A DNA stretch of 64,000 nt from CAZDRI01 sp964508055 (GTDB lineage Bacteria; Pseudomonadota; Gammaproteobacteria; PS1; Pseudothioglobaceae). The notes under the pieces are model-generated. The model saw nothing but the letters and a program-made list of their open reading frames with translations. It was not told the origin of the DNA and did not search any database. Of the stretch, positions 52,374 through 61,934 are shown piece after piece. Where the stretch lies: positions 20,682 to 84,681 of the forward strand of contig CAZDRI010000002.1 of the NCBI GenBank assembly GCA_964508055.1, written 5' to 3'. Position 1 is the stretch's first letter; each line of letters begins with the position of its first letter. The position numbers and the translations under genes are program-made.

Positions 52374-53536
52374 ACATTATTTTGCTTGCCTTTATTTTTA
52401 AAATGCCAAATAATGACAAATATTAACGGTAATAAAATTAATGCTTGAGCTGAAAAAGTCTCAAAAGTTGGATAAACACCAAGCCAAGTAATCATAGGTA
52501 AGTTATCTAATGGAGTAATCCCAATCCAATTTGCCTCTTGTAATTCTCTAATACCATTGCCAGTAAAACTAAATGCAAGATAATAAAGTAATATAGCTGT
52601 TACAGTAAAAAATGCCCCAATTGGTAATCTAACTGATACATTTTTCATTAAATAATAAATTATAAAAAGAGCTAATGCTGCTAGTAAAAAACCTAATAAC
52701 ACTGCATTATATTCTGTTGTCTGCCCCATTAAAGCTTGATAAAAAAGTATAGTTTCAGCCCCTTCACGATAAACTGCTAAAAAGGCTGCAAAACCTAAAG
52801 TTATAGAGTTTCCTTTGGTAATGGCATTTGAAATTTTACCTTTGATGTATTTTTGCCATCGCTCAGCTTCAGCCTTTGATATTAGCCAAAAACTTACATA
52901 AAGCAACACAACAGCAGCTATTAACATAGTTATACCTTCTAATGCCTCTTTAGATTCACCAGATATGCTGAATAGTTTAGTAATAGCTAAAGCTGTTAAC
53001 ACACTTGCAATTAAAGCTGTGCCTACTCCTATATAAATTGTTGACAAATATTCGTTTGCATCTTGTCTTCTCAAATAGGTAATAAGTGCCGTAATTACTA
53101 AAATAGCTTCAAATCCTTCGCGCAATAAAATAAAAAATGATTGTAATAATAAAGCTGAAAAACTAAGTTTTTCGCCCATTGAACTTGAGGTTTTTATTAA
53201 CTCTGCTTTTAAATCATTCCAAGCATTTAAAACTTTGGTTTTTTTTGAGTTTTTTCCACTTAAAGCAATAATTTTATAAAATTTAGATTCTAATTTAATC
53301 TTTAAAGCATTATCTTTAGCTCCAATTTGAGCTTCCAACCCACTTTTTTCAAAAACATCAAAATAAATATCTGAAAACTTGTCAGTAGTTGCAAAACCAT
53401 TTTTTTCATCATAATCCCTAATGGCAGTATCGCCTATGGTAATAATTTCATTTACCACCTCTTTTACATCTACTGCAGCATTAGCAGAAAGTGGATAAGA
53501 TATTAATAAAATAAAAAATAATATAAGTTTTTTCAT
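52370..53536 (-). CDS. FTR1-family iron permease
   Basis: This 388-residue protein has an N-terminal signal peptide and a periplasmic helical domain (about 20-125). A 7-helix permease domain follows, with the two iron-handling REXXE motifs REGFEAILVITALITYL near 142 and YREGAETILFYQALMG near 263. FTR1/FtrC permeases translocate iron using ferroxidation or a periplasmic carrier. It overlaps the upstream small exported protein and the downstream FtrD-like gene by 4 bases each. Confidence 0.92.
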   Translation of the reverse strand: MKKLILFFILLISYPLSANAAVDVKEVVNEIITIGDTAIRDYDEKNGFATTDKFSDIYFDVFEKSGLEAQIGAKDNALKIKLESKFYKIIALSGKNSKKTKVLNAWNDLKAELIKTSSSMGEKLSFSALLLQSFFILLREGFEAILVITALITYLRRQDANEYLSTIYIGVGTALIASVLTALAITKLFSISGESKEALEGITMLIAAVVLLYVSFWLISKAEAERWQKYIKGKISNAITKGNSITLGFAAFLAVYREGAETILFYQALMGQTTEYNAVLLGFLLAALALFIIYYLMKNVSVRLPIGAFFTVTAILLYYLAFSFTGNGIRELQEANWIGITPLDNLPMITWLGVYPTFETFSAQALILLPLIFVIIWHFKNKGKQNNV

Positions 53537-53970
53537 TGGTTTACATTAAATACTTCAGGAGATATTTTTGCCGCATCAAGTTTTTTAGCATACTCTGTTA
53601 CTTTTTTAGTTATTTCTGCAGATATTTTTTTAACTTTTATATTTTTATCTTTTTTAAGCTCTTTTCTTAAAGCTGAAAACAACCTTTCTAACTTCCAAGT
53701 AGGTTTACTGCCAATCTCCATACGCATAGCTGCTTCCATCTTTTTATCTTCAAATTTAGAAAAATATGCAGCTATCAGCTCTTTTTTAGCCTTAGTAACA
53801 TCACCTTTAGCATAGTGTTTATAAACATTATTAATATGATTATTCACCTCAAGTGCAACACCATGCCAATAGTTTGTATTGACATTTTCTTTAAGAGGGT
53901 TGTTACTATCAGCATTAGCAAAATTAAACACTAATAAAAAAATTAATAAAAATTTAGCAATTTTATTCAT
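53533..53970 (-). CDS. Small exported protein of the FTR1 operon
   Basis: This 145-residue protein has a signal peptide (1-20, ending FANADS) and a helical domain (VNNHINNVYKHYAKGDVTKAKKELIAAYFSKFE in parts). It resembles the periplasmic domain found at the N-terminus of FTR1 permeases (the W-x-x-x-V...YxxxKxxxAxxxxxxxYFxxFE pattern). It may act as a detached copy of that domain. It leads the FTR1-FtrD-P19 operon behind a Fur-box-like palindrome. I do not recognise a named family. Confidence 0.75.
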   Translation of the reverse strand: MNKIAKFLLIFLLVFNFANADSNNPLKENVNTNYWHGVALEVNNHINNVYKHYAKGDVTKAKKELIAAYFSKFEDKKMEAAMRMEIGSKPTWKLERLFSALRKELKKDKNIKVKKISAEITKKVTEYAKKLDAAKISPEVFNVNQ

Positions 53971-53979
53971 ATATCTATA

Positions 53980-54000
53980 TGCAAATAAGAATTATTCGCA
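53980..54000. promoter_or_regulatory. Fur-box-like palindrome before the iron-uptake operon
   Basis: TGCAAATAA-GAA-TTATTCGCA is a 21-bp near-perfect palindrome (8 of 9 arm positions pair). The inner 19 bases match about 12 of 19 positions of the E. coli Fur consensus, within the range of real sites. It ends 9 bases before the ATG of the first iron-uptake gene, so bound repressor would block initiation. Confidence 0.65.
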
Positions 54001-54238
54001 ATTATACTTAAACCTAAAATTAATTTCAATAATTTTAAACAATTGTAAAACAGTATTGATTATATATCTTAATAAAAACATATATATCAATAAGTTATAA
54101 ATAATATTGTTTTTTTATTTTTCAAGTTAGACCATAAGTTAGCCTGATGTAAGAGTCTTATAATAACTTTGGAAAAGATATTGTAAAATGTATTTTTAGA
54201 CATTTTGCAACAGTTTTAATTTATTTATAATTTCAATA

Positions 54239-55399
54239 ATGCACACAGATACCAATAAATACACTAAAGAAACTCAAAAAATAACATTTGTAACAGCTAT
54301 TGTTAATTTATTTTTAACCATTATAAAAATTGTATTTGGTGTTATTGGTAACTCACAATCTTTAGTAGCTGATGGCATTCATTCCTTTTCAGATTTATTG
54401 ACTGATTTTTTAGTATGGGTCTCCCTAAAACACTCTTCTAAAGAGCCTGATGATGAGCATCCTTATGGACACAAAAGATTTGAAACTGCTGCAACTTTTG
54501 GCTTAGGTATTTTATTAGGGCTAACTGGCATTGCTATTATTTATGATGCTGTTTTGAGCATGTTAAATCCAAAAGATATTATCACACCTGATAAGATTGT
54601 ATTAGTTATAGCATTTATATCAATTATGGCAAAAGAACTTAGTTACTGGTGGACTATAGCTATTGCTAAAAGATTAAATTCTAATATTTTGCGCGCTAAT
54701 GCTTGGCATCATAGAACTGATGCTATTTCTTCAGTAGTAGTGTTAATTGGAGTTTTAGGTTCAATATTAGGCTATATCTACCTTGATGCTATAGCAGCTA
54801 TTTTAGTTGGAATAATGATTTTATATGTTAGTTGGAAAATTGGTATAAATTCATTGAAGGAATTAGTAGATACTGGTATTGAAACTGAAAAAATTGAAGA
54901 ACTAAAACAAAAAATCTCAAATATTAAAGGGGTGCATAGCTTACATATGTTGCGCACTAGAAAACATGCCAATCAAATTATGATTGATATGCACATTCAA
55001 GTTAATCCTTTTTTAACAGTAAGTGAAGGACATATAATTTCAGTAATTGTAGAAAATATGACTAAAAAAACAATTAAAAATGTTCATAGTGTTACCGTGC
55101 ATATTGACCCAGAAGATGATGAAATAAAAAAGCCATATAATGACTTACCTGATAGGCATAAAGCTCTTAAAATTATTGATAAAGCATTAAAAGATAATAA
55201 TTTTTGTAAAAATAATTTAAATAAAAAAATAAGCTTACATTATCTGCAAGGTAAGATACATATTGACTTTTATCTTCCAATAGAATGTATTGAGGATGAA
55301 AATTCTCATATTAAATTATTACATGAATTAAATGCAATTTTTAAACCAATAGATTATTTTACGAAGATTAAGGTTTATTATGGCTCTAATTTGGATTAA
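54239..55399 (+). CDS. Cation diffusion facilitator metal exporter (FieF/MamB-like)
   Basis: This 386-residue protein has six membrane helices and a C-terminal cytoplasmic domain. Metal-site motifs: LVADGIHSFSDLLTD near 42-56 (Asp pair) and NAWHHRTDAISSVVVLIG near 156-173 (His/Asp pair). The PDDEHPYGHKRFE loop near 79-91 is also typical. Substrates of this group are Zn2+ and Fe2+. It lies divergently from the iron-uptake operon, consistent with iron homeostasis, though no linkage is proven. The C-terminus is about 80 residues longer than E. coli FieF. Confidence 0.88.
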   Translation: MHTDTNKYTKETQKITFVTAIVNLFLTIIKIVFGVIGNSQSLVADGIHSFSDLLTDFLVWVSLKHSSKEPDDEHPYGHKRFETAATFGLGILLGLTGIAIIYDAVLSMLNPKDIITPDKIVLVIAFISIMAKELSYWWTIAIAKRLNSNILRANAWHHRTDAISSVVVLIGVLGSILGYIYLDAIAAILVGIMILYVSWKIGINSLKELVDTGIETEKIEELKQKISNIKGVHSLHMLRTRKHANQIMIDMHIQVNPFLTVSEGHIISVIVENMTKKTIKNVHSVTVHIDPEDDEIKKPYNDLPDRHKALKIIDKALKDNNFCKNNLNKKISLHYLQGKIHIDFYLPIECIEDENSHIKLLHELNAIFKPIDYFTKIKVYYGSNLD

Positions 55400-55498
55400 G
55401 TTTTAGATTTATTATTCTATTCTTTTTTAAGTTAACAAAATTAACTATAAATAGTATAAAGTAATATAATCTAACTATTAATTATTAATAACTTGGGA

Positions 55499-56128
55499 AT
55501 GTTTGATATTATAAACTTATCAGTATTGGCTATATTTGTGCCAACTTTCTTTTTTGTATCTATAACGCCAGGTATGTGTATGACATTATCTATGGCAATG
55601 GGGATAAGTATTGGTGTAAAGCGAACGCTTTGGATGATGTGGGGAGAACTTATAGGAGTGGCAATAATTGTAGTTGCCTCTCTTTTAGGTGTAGCAGCTA
55701 TTATGCTTAAATATCCGCAATTTTTTACTGCATTTAAATATATTGGAGGATGTTATTTATTGTTTTTAGGAATACAACTTTTTAGATCTCAAGGCAAGAT
55801 GGCAATATCTGCATCTCAATCTAAATTTGATGTACCAAGGTTTTCACTAGCATTAAATGGCTTTATAACTGCTATTGCCAATCCAAAAGGCTGGGCTTTT
55901 TTTATTGCCCTACTCCCTCCTTTTATTAATAATGCTAAACCTCTTATTCCACAGACATTAATAATGCTAACAATAATTCTATTAATTGAATTCTTGTGTT
56001 TAATTGCTTATGCCTCTGGTGGTAAAACTCTCAGAATATTCTTGCAAAAAAGCAATAATGTTAATTTTTTAAATTATATTGCTGGAACTTTAATGGTTTT
56101 AGTAGCTATATGGCTTGCTTTTGGTTAA
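55499..56128 (+). CDS. LysE/RhtB-family amino acid exporter
   Basis: This 209-residue protein has about 6 hydrophobic helices. VPTFFFVSITPGMCMTLSMAMGISIGVK, with the P-G-P/A-type turn, and IGGCYLLFLGIQLF near 80 are family signatures, as is the GFITAIANPKGWAFFIALLP block. I prefer the ATG at 55499 over an in-frame TTG at 55493. No strong ribosome site is seen. Substrate is unknown (lysine, homoserine or other amino acids in relatives). Confidence 0.85.
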   Translation: MFDIINLSVLAIFVPTFFFVSITPGMCMTLSMAMGISIGVKRTLWMMWGELIGVAIIVVASLLGVAAIMLKYPQFFTAFKYIGGCYLLFLGIQLFRSQGKMAISASQSKFDVPRFSLALNGFITAIANPKGWAFFIALLPPFINNAKPLIPQTLIMLTIILLIEFLCLIAYASGGKTLRIFLQKSNNVNFLNYIAGTLMVLVAIWLAFG

Positions 56129-56143
56129 AACTTGAATTATCAC

Positions 56144-57157
56144 TTAATAGCCATTAGGGTTTTTAGATTGCCAATTCCAAGTATCTATGCACATATCTCT
56201 CAAATCATATTCTGCCTGCCAGTTCAGAATTTCTTTTGCAAAACTCACATCAGCATAGCATTTAGCAATATCTCCTAAACGACGGTCTACTATTTTATAA
56301 GGTATGCTTTTTTGAGATACCTTACTAAAAGTATTGACCATTTCTAATACTGAATAGCCTCTGCCTGTACCAATATTGATTGTTAATAATTCATCAACAT
56401 TTTTATTTTGCAATTTTTCTAAAGCTTTTAAGTGAGCACGAGCTAAATCAACCACATGAATATAATCTCTAACTCCAGTGCCATCATCAGTAACATAATC
56501 ATCGCCAAAAACCAACAGCTCATTTAATTTACCAGCTGCAACTTGGGAAATATAAGGCATAAGATTATTAGGAATACCTTTAGGGTTTTCACCAATCAAA
56601 CCACTTGAATGTGCTCCAACTGGATTAAAATAACGCAAAATTATAATTTGCCAACTATTATCGGCTTTATATAAATCCCGCAATATACTCTCAATAATCA
56701 GCTTAGACTGACCATAAGGATTAGTTGTTGCTAATGGAAAATCCTCCGTTATTGGCAGAGTTTTAGGATTACCATAAACCGTTGCAGATGAGCTAAAAAT
56801 AAATTTTCTAATATTATATTTTGCTAACAATTTAAGTAAAGCTATGGTACCACTTACATTGTTATCATAATATTCTAAAGGTTTAGTAACTGATTCTCCA
56901 ACAGCTTTAAATCCAGCAAAATGAGCAACTGCAGAAATTTTATGTTTAGCTATTATAGCTTCTAATATTTTTGTATCTTTAATATCAGCTTCATAAAAAA
57001 CAGGTTTTTTAGCAGTTATTTTTTTTATTCTATTTAAAACTTCAATATTAGAATTAGATAAATTATCAACCATAACCACATCTTGATTAGAATTTAGCAA
57101 TTCCACACAAGTATGACTACCAATATAGCCACAACCTCCAGTTATTAAGATAGGCAT
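56144..57157 (-). CDS. galE: UDP-glucose 4-epimerase
   Basis: GalE interconverts UDP-glucose and UDP-galactose for surface sugars. The 337-residue SDR protein has LITGGCGYIGSHTCVELL at 3, the FSSSATVYGNP motif with catalytic Ser near 121-125, and Y-G-Q-S-K (catalytic Tyr/Lys near 147-151). YFNPVGAH and LTINIGTGRGYSVLEM are further signatures. It is the first gene of the leftward polysaccharide cluster that continues to the right edge, and lies 16 bases from the convergent exporter gene. Confidence 0.94.
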   Translation of the reverse strand: MPILITGGCGYIGSHTCVELLNSNQDVVMVDNLSNSNIEVLNRIKKITAKKPVFYEADIKDTKILEAIIAKHKISAVAHFAGFKAVGESVTKPLEYYDNNVSGTIALLKLLAKYNIRKFIFSSSATVYGNPKTLPITEDFPLATTNPYGQSKLIIESILRDLYKADNSWQIIILRYFNPVGAHSSGLIGENPKGIPNNLMPYISQVAAGKLNELLVFGDDYVTDDGTGVRDYIHVVDLARAHLKALEKLQNKNVDELLTINIGTGRGYSVLEMVNTFSKVSQKSIPYKIVDRRLGDIAKCYADVSFAKEILNWQAEYDLRDMCIDTWNWQSKNPNGY

Positions 57158-57163
57158 AAATAA

Positions 57164-58219
57164 TTAATTTTTCCTAAATTTAAATCTAACTATTTTAAAA
57201 TAAAACCACACATAAAGAACACAAAATAATAAAGCTGAAAAGATAAGAATAATAGTATTATCCCAATAAAATAAAGCCAATAAAATATTAGGCAGGGTTA
57301 ATGACCAGATAATAATTGAGGTCAAAGCATTTTTATATTTAGCTTTATTTGATACTAACCTCTGATAAATAAGCATATGTAAATGAATTGCATCAGGTTT
57401 ACTAGGTGATTTATTTCTTAAAACTTTTTTGCGATAAATTGAAAAGAATGTTTCAAACACTGGATAAATAAGCACAGCTAGAGGAAACCAAGGCGAGACT
57501 TGGCTATTTCTATTAACAAGTAAGAGTGATAAAGTGGCTATAAGAAAACCAACTAAATAAGCACCTGAGTCACCTGAGAAAATCTTGCCTTTTGGAAAAT
57601 TAAAGACAAATAAGCCTAATACTGAACCTTGAAATATAAGAGAAAGTTTCATAAGTTCAATATCTGTTATTTGATAGGTAACTAAAGTAATAACTGACAG
57701 TACCATAAAAATATAACCAAGCAGTAAACCGTTAAAACCATCAATGATGTTAGTGGCATTAGCCACCCCACCCACCATAATAATTGTTAAAAATAACGAT
57801 ACCCCATAAAAAGTTAGAATATTTTGTTCAAACCAAAGCCAATCAATATATAAAAATTGAGCACCAATTGAATAATAAGCTATAGTTGCTGATAAAAAAG
57901 CTAATAGAAGTCTGTCTTTTACTGTGACATTTTTTTTAATATCCTCAATCAAACCACCTAAAAATACTGGAATAGCAGCTACAATCCACCATAAGCCTAA
58001 ATCAGTAACATATTTACCTATAAGAATATTGTAATTAACAACAATGATGATACTAAAAAAAATAGCTATACCACCAATACGAGGAGTAGGCACATCATGA
58101 AACTTTTGTACCCCATACAAATCATGGTCATACGAATGCGAGCCATGCCACTCTTGAGTTTTAATAATTAAAAAACTCACAAAAGCTGAAATTAAAAATG
58201 CTGTAAAAAATAAACTCAT
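57164..58219 (-). CDS. Undecaprenyl-phosphate sugar-1-phosphate transferase (WecA/MraY family)
   Basis: This 351-residue membrane enzyme starts O-antigen or related glycan synthesis on the lipid carrier. It has about 10-11 helices. PRIGGIAIFFS near 45, GGLIEDIKKNVTVKDRLLLAF near 88, NIIDGFNGLLLG near 151 and GDSGAYLVGFLIATL near 214 are family motifs. H-L-H-M-L-I-Y-Q-R-L near 278 is typical of WecA. The first motif has E-D in place of the usual D-D. It follows galE by 6 bases. Confidence 0.85.
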   Translation of the reverse strand: MSLFFTAFLISAFVSFLIIKTQEWHGSHSYDHDLYGVQKFHDVPTPRIGGIAIFFSIIIVVNYNILIGKYVTDLGLWWIVAAIPVFLGGLIEDIKKNVTVKDRLLLAFLSATIAYYSIGAQFLYIDWLWFEQNILTFYGVSLFLTIIMVGGVANATNIIDGFNGLLLGYIFMVLSVITLVTYQITDIELMKLSLIFQGSVLGLFVFNFPKGKIFSGDSGAYLVGFLIATLSLLLVNRNSQVSPWFPLAVLIYPVFETFFSIYRKKVLRNKSPSKPDAIHLHMLIYQRLVSNKAKYKNALTSIIIWSLTLPNILLALFYWDNTIILIFSALLFCVLYVWFYFKIVRFKFRKN

Positions 58220-58290
58220 TTATATTAGAAAACAGTTGTTATTAATGTCAATCTAAATACAGAAATTTTTGCTACTGATAGACATAAAAG

Positions 58291-59226
58291 CTAAATCATT
58301 TCAATTAAATCATTGCATGACTTAAACGGAGGGTTAAAATTATTAATAATAACATTCTGTCCTATTTTTGTAAATCTACCTCTAAAAATAACAAAGGACT
58401 TTTTATTATAAATAGAAAAAAGATGCATTATAAAAGAATCATAGCAAATACAATTAACAATGTTTTTTTTACTTGCCAAAATAAATAAATCTTTAATAGA
58501 AGTTTTTCCTCTTAAGTCTATATCAATAAAATCATAATAATTTTTATCATTATTTTTGTCTTCTTGCGAACCAACATGAATAACCTTGACATTATTTTTT
58601 AAAGCAAATTCTCTACAGTAGTCTTTTAGTTTGGTATTATTTTTTTTTGTTAATCTATAACTAGCGGAATCAATATAATTATTATAAATAACATATTTTT
58701 GCTTAGTATCAAGAAAATTAAAATGTTTAGCAGGTTTTTTTAGTATTTGTGGTTTTAAATTTGATGGCCTTTTTTGTATTTTAAAAATATTTGATACTTT
58801 TTCTACTAAATCATCACATATATGGTTAGCTATTTTTAAAGATGCTAGATTAATATAAAGAACATTCTTTTTGTTTTTCAAATTACTATAAAATTCTTTC
58901 CTAGTAATTATTAAATCACAATCATCTAAATCTTTATCAGTAGCAATGTTATAACCTAATTCTTTAAAATAAAATTCCATGTCTTTTATAGGATATATTT
59001 TAAATATAAAATTATTATCTAAAACTCTTGCTAGAGGCTCAAAAAATAAATGGTCGCCATAATGCATAAATTCATAATCTGGGAAATACATTATTATGGT
59101 TTTATATTTTTTAATTACTAACTTATTGCCAGTAAAATACATATAATCATTTACTTTATATTTGCTAAGAAATATTTGCTGTTCAAATAGATGAAAAACT
59201 TTTTTTATAAATGTTTTAAAGGTCAT
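58291..59226 (-). CDS. Possible glycosyltransferase (GT9/heptosyltransferase-like)
   Basis: This 311-residue protein is Lys/Asn/Tyr-rich. No clear family motif is seen. VIHVGSQEDKNN and a following IDLRGKTSIKDLFILASKKN, then CICYDSFIMHLFSIYNKKSF, resemble the C-terminal donor-binding half of GT9 heptosyltransferases, where G-x-x-x-x, L-x-G-x-T-x-L and D-S-x-x-M-H appear. The N-terminal half (MYFPDYEFMHYGDHLFFEPLARVL) fits an acceptor domain. It is embedded in the polysaccharide cluster. The assignment is tentative. Confidence 0.5.
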   Translation of the reverse strand: MTFKTFIKKVFHLFEQQIFLSKYKVNDYMYFTGNKLVIKKYKTIIMYFPDYEFMHYGDHLFFEPLARVLDNNFIFKIYPIKDMEFYFKELGYNIATDKDLDDCDLIITRKEFYSNLKNKKNVLYINLASLKIANHICDDLVEKVSNIFKIQKRPSNLKPQILKKPAKHFNFLDTKQKYVIYNNYIDSASYRLTKKNNTKLKDYCREFALKNNVKVIHVGSQEDKNNDKNYYDFIDIDLRGKTSIKDLFILASKKNIVNCICYDSFIMHLFSIYNKKSFVIFRGRFTKIGQNVIINNFNPPFKSCNDLIEMI

Positions 59227-59267
59227 AATAAGTTAAATATTTAAGATTTTAAAATACTATAGCAAAA

Positions 59268-60098
59268 TTATAAGTTGAATTTTCTATCATTTAATTTATA
59301 GCTTTTAAAACCTTTTATAAAGCCAAAAAAAAACAAAAACCTCTTTTTTTGAAATGTCAGTAATAATAATATTCTTATCAAAATATCAATAATAAATTTA
59401 AAATATAATTTGATATATTTAGAAAAAATATACTTTTTATAAACCGCTCCTAAACCCTTTGCATAATTTTCAATTTTTAATGCTGAGTGACAAGCATTTT
59501 CATGGTATACAGTATATTCTTTTAAATATTTAATTTTAATTCCTCTAAACAAGGCTCTTAAAATCAAATCACTTTCTTCAGAAGAACCAAATTTTGAACC
59601 CGCACCTAAATTTTCATCAAATAAACCAATATTTTCAAATACTTTTTTGTTAATAATAAGAGCTACACTGCAAATTCTATTATAACTCCAAATACTTAAA
59701 TTATTATTTGTAGTATAAAATCGTAAATAGTGACTATTAGAATTCATTACCATTGTATTACCATAATAAAATAACTCATATTTAGATAATACTTTTTCTA
59801 ATTGGTTAATAATATTATCTTTAATATGTATATCATCATCTAATAGTAAAATCCATTCCCCACTTGAATATTTAATACCAATATTTCTAGCTCTTGATAT
59901 ACCTACTCCATCATCAATAATAATCTTTAGTTTATTTTTATTAAAATAATGATTTTTTAATAATTCTATTTTTTTTTCTGCGGTTTTTTGTAATATTAAA
60001 ATAATTTCATATTGACCATTATTATTTAAAATTGAAGTTAAGGTATTTTTTATTTTATTAATATTTGGGTCTAAAGAAGGAGTTATTATTGAAATCAT
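59268..60098 (-). CDS. Family 2 glycosyltransferase
   Basis: These 276 residues open with ISIITPSLDPNINKIKNTLTSILN and contain the nucleotide-sugar DxD in WILLLDDDIHIKDN near 88. ISRARNIGIKYSSGEWI precedes it, and GAGSKFGSSEESDLILRALFRG near 168-190 is the catalytic EESD-type loop. The C-terminus ends in a hydrophobic stretch, so it is probably inner-membrane associated. It is expected to add a sugar to the lipid-linked repeat unit. Confidence 0.85.
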   Translation of the reverse strand: MISIITPSLDPNINKIKNTLTSILNNNGQYEIILILQKTAEKKIELLKNHYFNKNKLKIIIDDGVGISRARNIGIKYSSGEWILLLDDDIHIKDNIINQLEKVLSKYELFYYGNTMVMNSNSHYLRFYTTNNNLSIWSYNRICSVALIINKKVFENIGLFDENLGAGSKFGSSEESDLILRALFRGIKIKYLKEYTVYHENACHSALKIENYAKGLGAVYKKYIFSKYIKLYFKFIIDILIRILLLLTFQKKRFLFFFGFIKGFKSYKLNDRKFNL

Positions 60099-60101
60099 AT
60101 A

Positions 60102-60778
60102 CTATCTAGTATAATAATTCGTAGCTAATTTTTGCTCAATTGGATATTTTAAATATTCATTAGCGTATTTCTTTTGTTTCTCAAATTTAAAAAAAATACT
60201 TACGCAAAAAGTAGGAAATAAAGCACTTAACAGTTTTGCAACATATGGAGAGAAAGGATAAAAATTAGAGCCTTTAAAATCATTTAAATCAAATCCATTT
60301 TTAAATATCTCTATAAAATTTACCAAGTCTTTCTTTGTGAACCCTCTTACATGGGCACTATTTACTTTAATGCAAAATGGTTGGTTTCCAGTTAAAAGTA
60401 ATAATCTACTATGGAATGCAGCTAGGTTTGGAACACCAATAATTAAACTACCATTTATTTTTAGCACCCTTGTGCATTCATGAATTATCCAAAATATATT
60501 TTTAGTATGTTCTATAATTTGATTCATAATAATTACATCAATAGTCTCAGATTTAAAAGGTAACTTTTCTTTTTCTATATCTGAGCCAATAAAATATCTA
60601 TGTTAGGTTTATAAGATTCAACAGCATAAGTTTTACATGATTGATTATACTTTTTATATATATCCAAATCTATTCCTTGTCCAGCTCATAAGTCTGTAAC
60701 TTTTTTATATTGATTTTTCTTAGACCATAGCTCCAATATATCTCTACCATAATTTAATTTTTTATCTACTTTAAACAT
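60102..60778 (-). pseudogene. Class I SAM-dependent methyltransferase, disrupted
   Basis: The intact tail (60102-60527, 141 codons) has the post-motif segments VIIMNQIIEHTKNIFWIIHE and RVLKINGSLIIGVPNLAAFH. The N-terminal part begins at an ATG at 60778 and reaches K-K-V-T-D-L-stop-A-G-Q-G, where a TGA at 60688-60686 replaces the first Gly of the SAM-binding D-L-G-A-G-Q-G motif. A frameshift near 60590-60605 separates it from the tail. Two lesions in the cofactor domain make activity unlikely. It lies between a GT2 gene and the O-antigen polymerase gene. Confidence 0.78.
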
Positions 60779-61934
60779 TTTTTTGTGCCCTATAAATTTT
60801 CTTTATAGCTAATAAATAGGCAAAAATTAACCAAAATAACTGATCACCATTAAATATGCCTGCATTATGAAAAAAAGAATGAAAGCTATAAGATATTATA
60901 TATACATAAAAAAATACATATAGTCTGTAATCATAACGCTTGATGTATCTAATATTACTAAAATAGATTATGTAAAAATATATTAAAGGAATAATAGCTA
61001 ATATGCCATTTTTAATTAAAAAATTTAAGTATGAGTTATGAGGTGATGTTGGAATAACAAAGTTATAGTTTTCTTCTATGTGTTGAAAAAAAACCAAATT
61101 TCCCATTCCAACAAATATGAAATCAATAAAAGATTTAAAGCCATAAGTAAACAAAGTAGTTCTAAGCGCTACAGAATGGTCAATAAATGCTTTAAAATCT
61201 TGTAATAGATATAAAGATATTAATATTGTTAATATGACCATAAAAAAAATGATTTTATTAAGATTAATTGTTTTTATGAATAGAATTAACATTGCTAAAC
61301 TGAAACCCAAAGTAGCTGATTTTGAAATAGATGCAAATAAGCCAAACAAAACAATAAAAAACCATAACATTGTTTTAATATTGATATCTGTCAAATATTT
61401 TGAAAAAACCAATGAAATTAAAATCAACATTTGATAAGAATATGTTATAGAAAAAAATGCCAATCCACTTGGTATTTTAGCAAATCCATTTGAAGATATA
61501 ATTTCTCGTAGCTGCCAAGCTAATTCAAATTGAAAAAATTGAAATATAGCTATTAACATAGATATAGACCCAACATAAATGATAGTTTTTTCGAAAAAAA
61601 TCATGTCATTTTTATTCCTAATTATAGATATTATAAAATAAACTATAATCATTGGGATAAGAGCATATCTTGTTATATAAGCAATGTTCGGGTAAAGACC
61701 TGTTTGCATTATGTTAGATTTATATAATATCAATAGTAATAGAGTGAATAATATAATCAGCCTTTTATCTAAATGTTTATATACATATTTCAACCTGTGC
61801 AAATTTAAAAGCATTCCTACTCCTAAAAAAAATATGTGGTATGGAACTGATGCAAATATTTTTATATACGAGAAATAAAAATAAGATATTATTAAACAAA
61901 CTAAATTTATTCTATTTGATAACTTTAAAAACAC
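60771..61934 (-). CDS. O-antigen ligase/polymerase (WaaL/Wzy-type)
   Basis: This 387-residue membrane protein has about 10-11 helices. The long periplasmic loop holds IVPTSPHNSYLNFLIKNGIL near 295-315. The His in H-N-x-x-L-x-x-x-x-x-x-G is the signature of WaaL/Wzy_C proteins, which ligate or polymerise O-antigen. SISKSATLGFSLAMLIL near 202 is a second conserved segment. It is expected to act on the lipid-linked glycan built by the neighbours. Its 3' end overlaps the start of the broken methyltransferase. Confidence 0.83.
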   Translation of the reverse strand: MFLKLSNRINLVCLIISYFYFSYIKIFASVPYHIFFLGVGMLLNLHRLKYVYKHLDKRLIILFTLLLLILYKSNIMQTGLYPNIAYITRYALIPMIIVYFIISIIRNKNDMIFFEKTIIYVGSISMLIAIFQFFQFELAWQLREIISSNGFAKIPSGLAFFSITYSYQMLILISLVFSKYLTDINIKTMLWFFIVLFGLFASISKSATLGFSLAMLILFIKTINLNKIIFFMVILTILISLYLLQDFKAFIDHSVALRTTLFTYGFKSFIDFIFVGMGNLVFFQHIEENYNFVIPTSPHNSYLNFLIKNGILAIIPLIYFYIIYFSNIRYIKRYDYRLYVFFYVYIISYSFHSFFHNAGIFNGDQLFWLIFAYLLAIKKIYRAQKNV

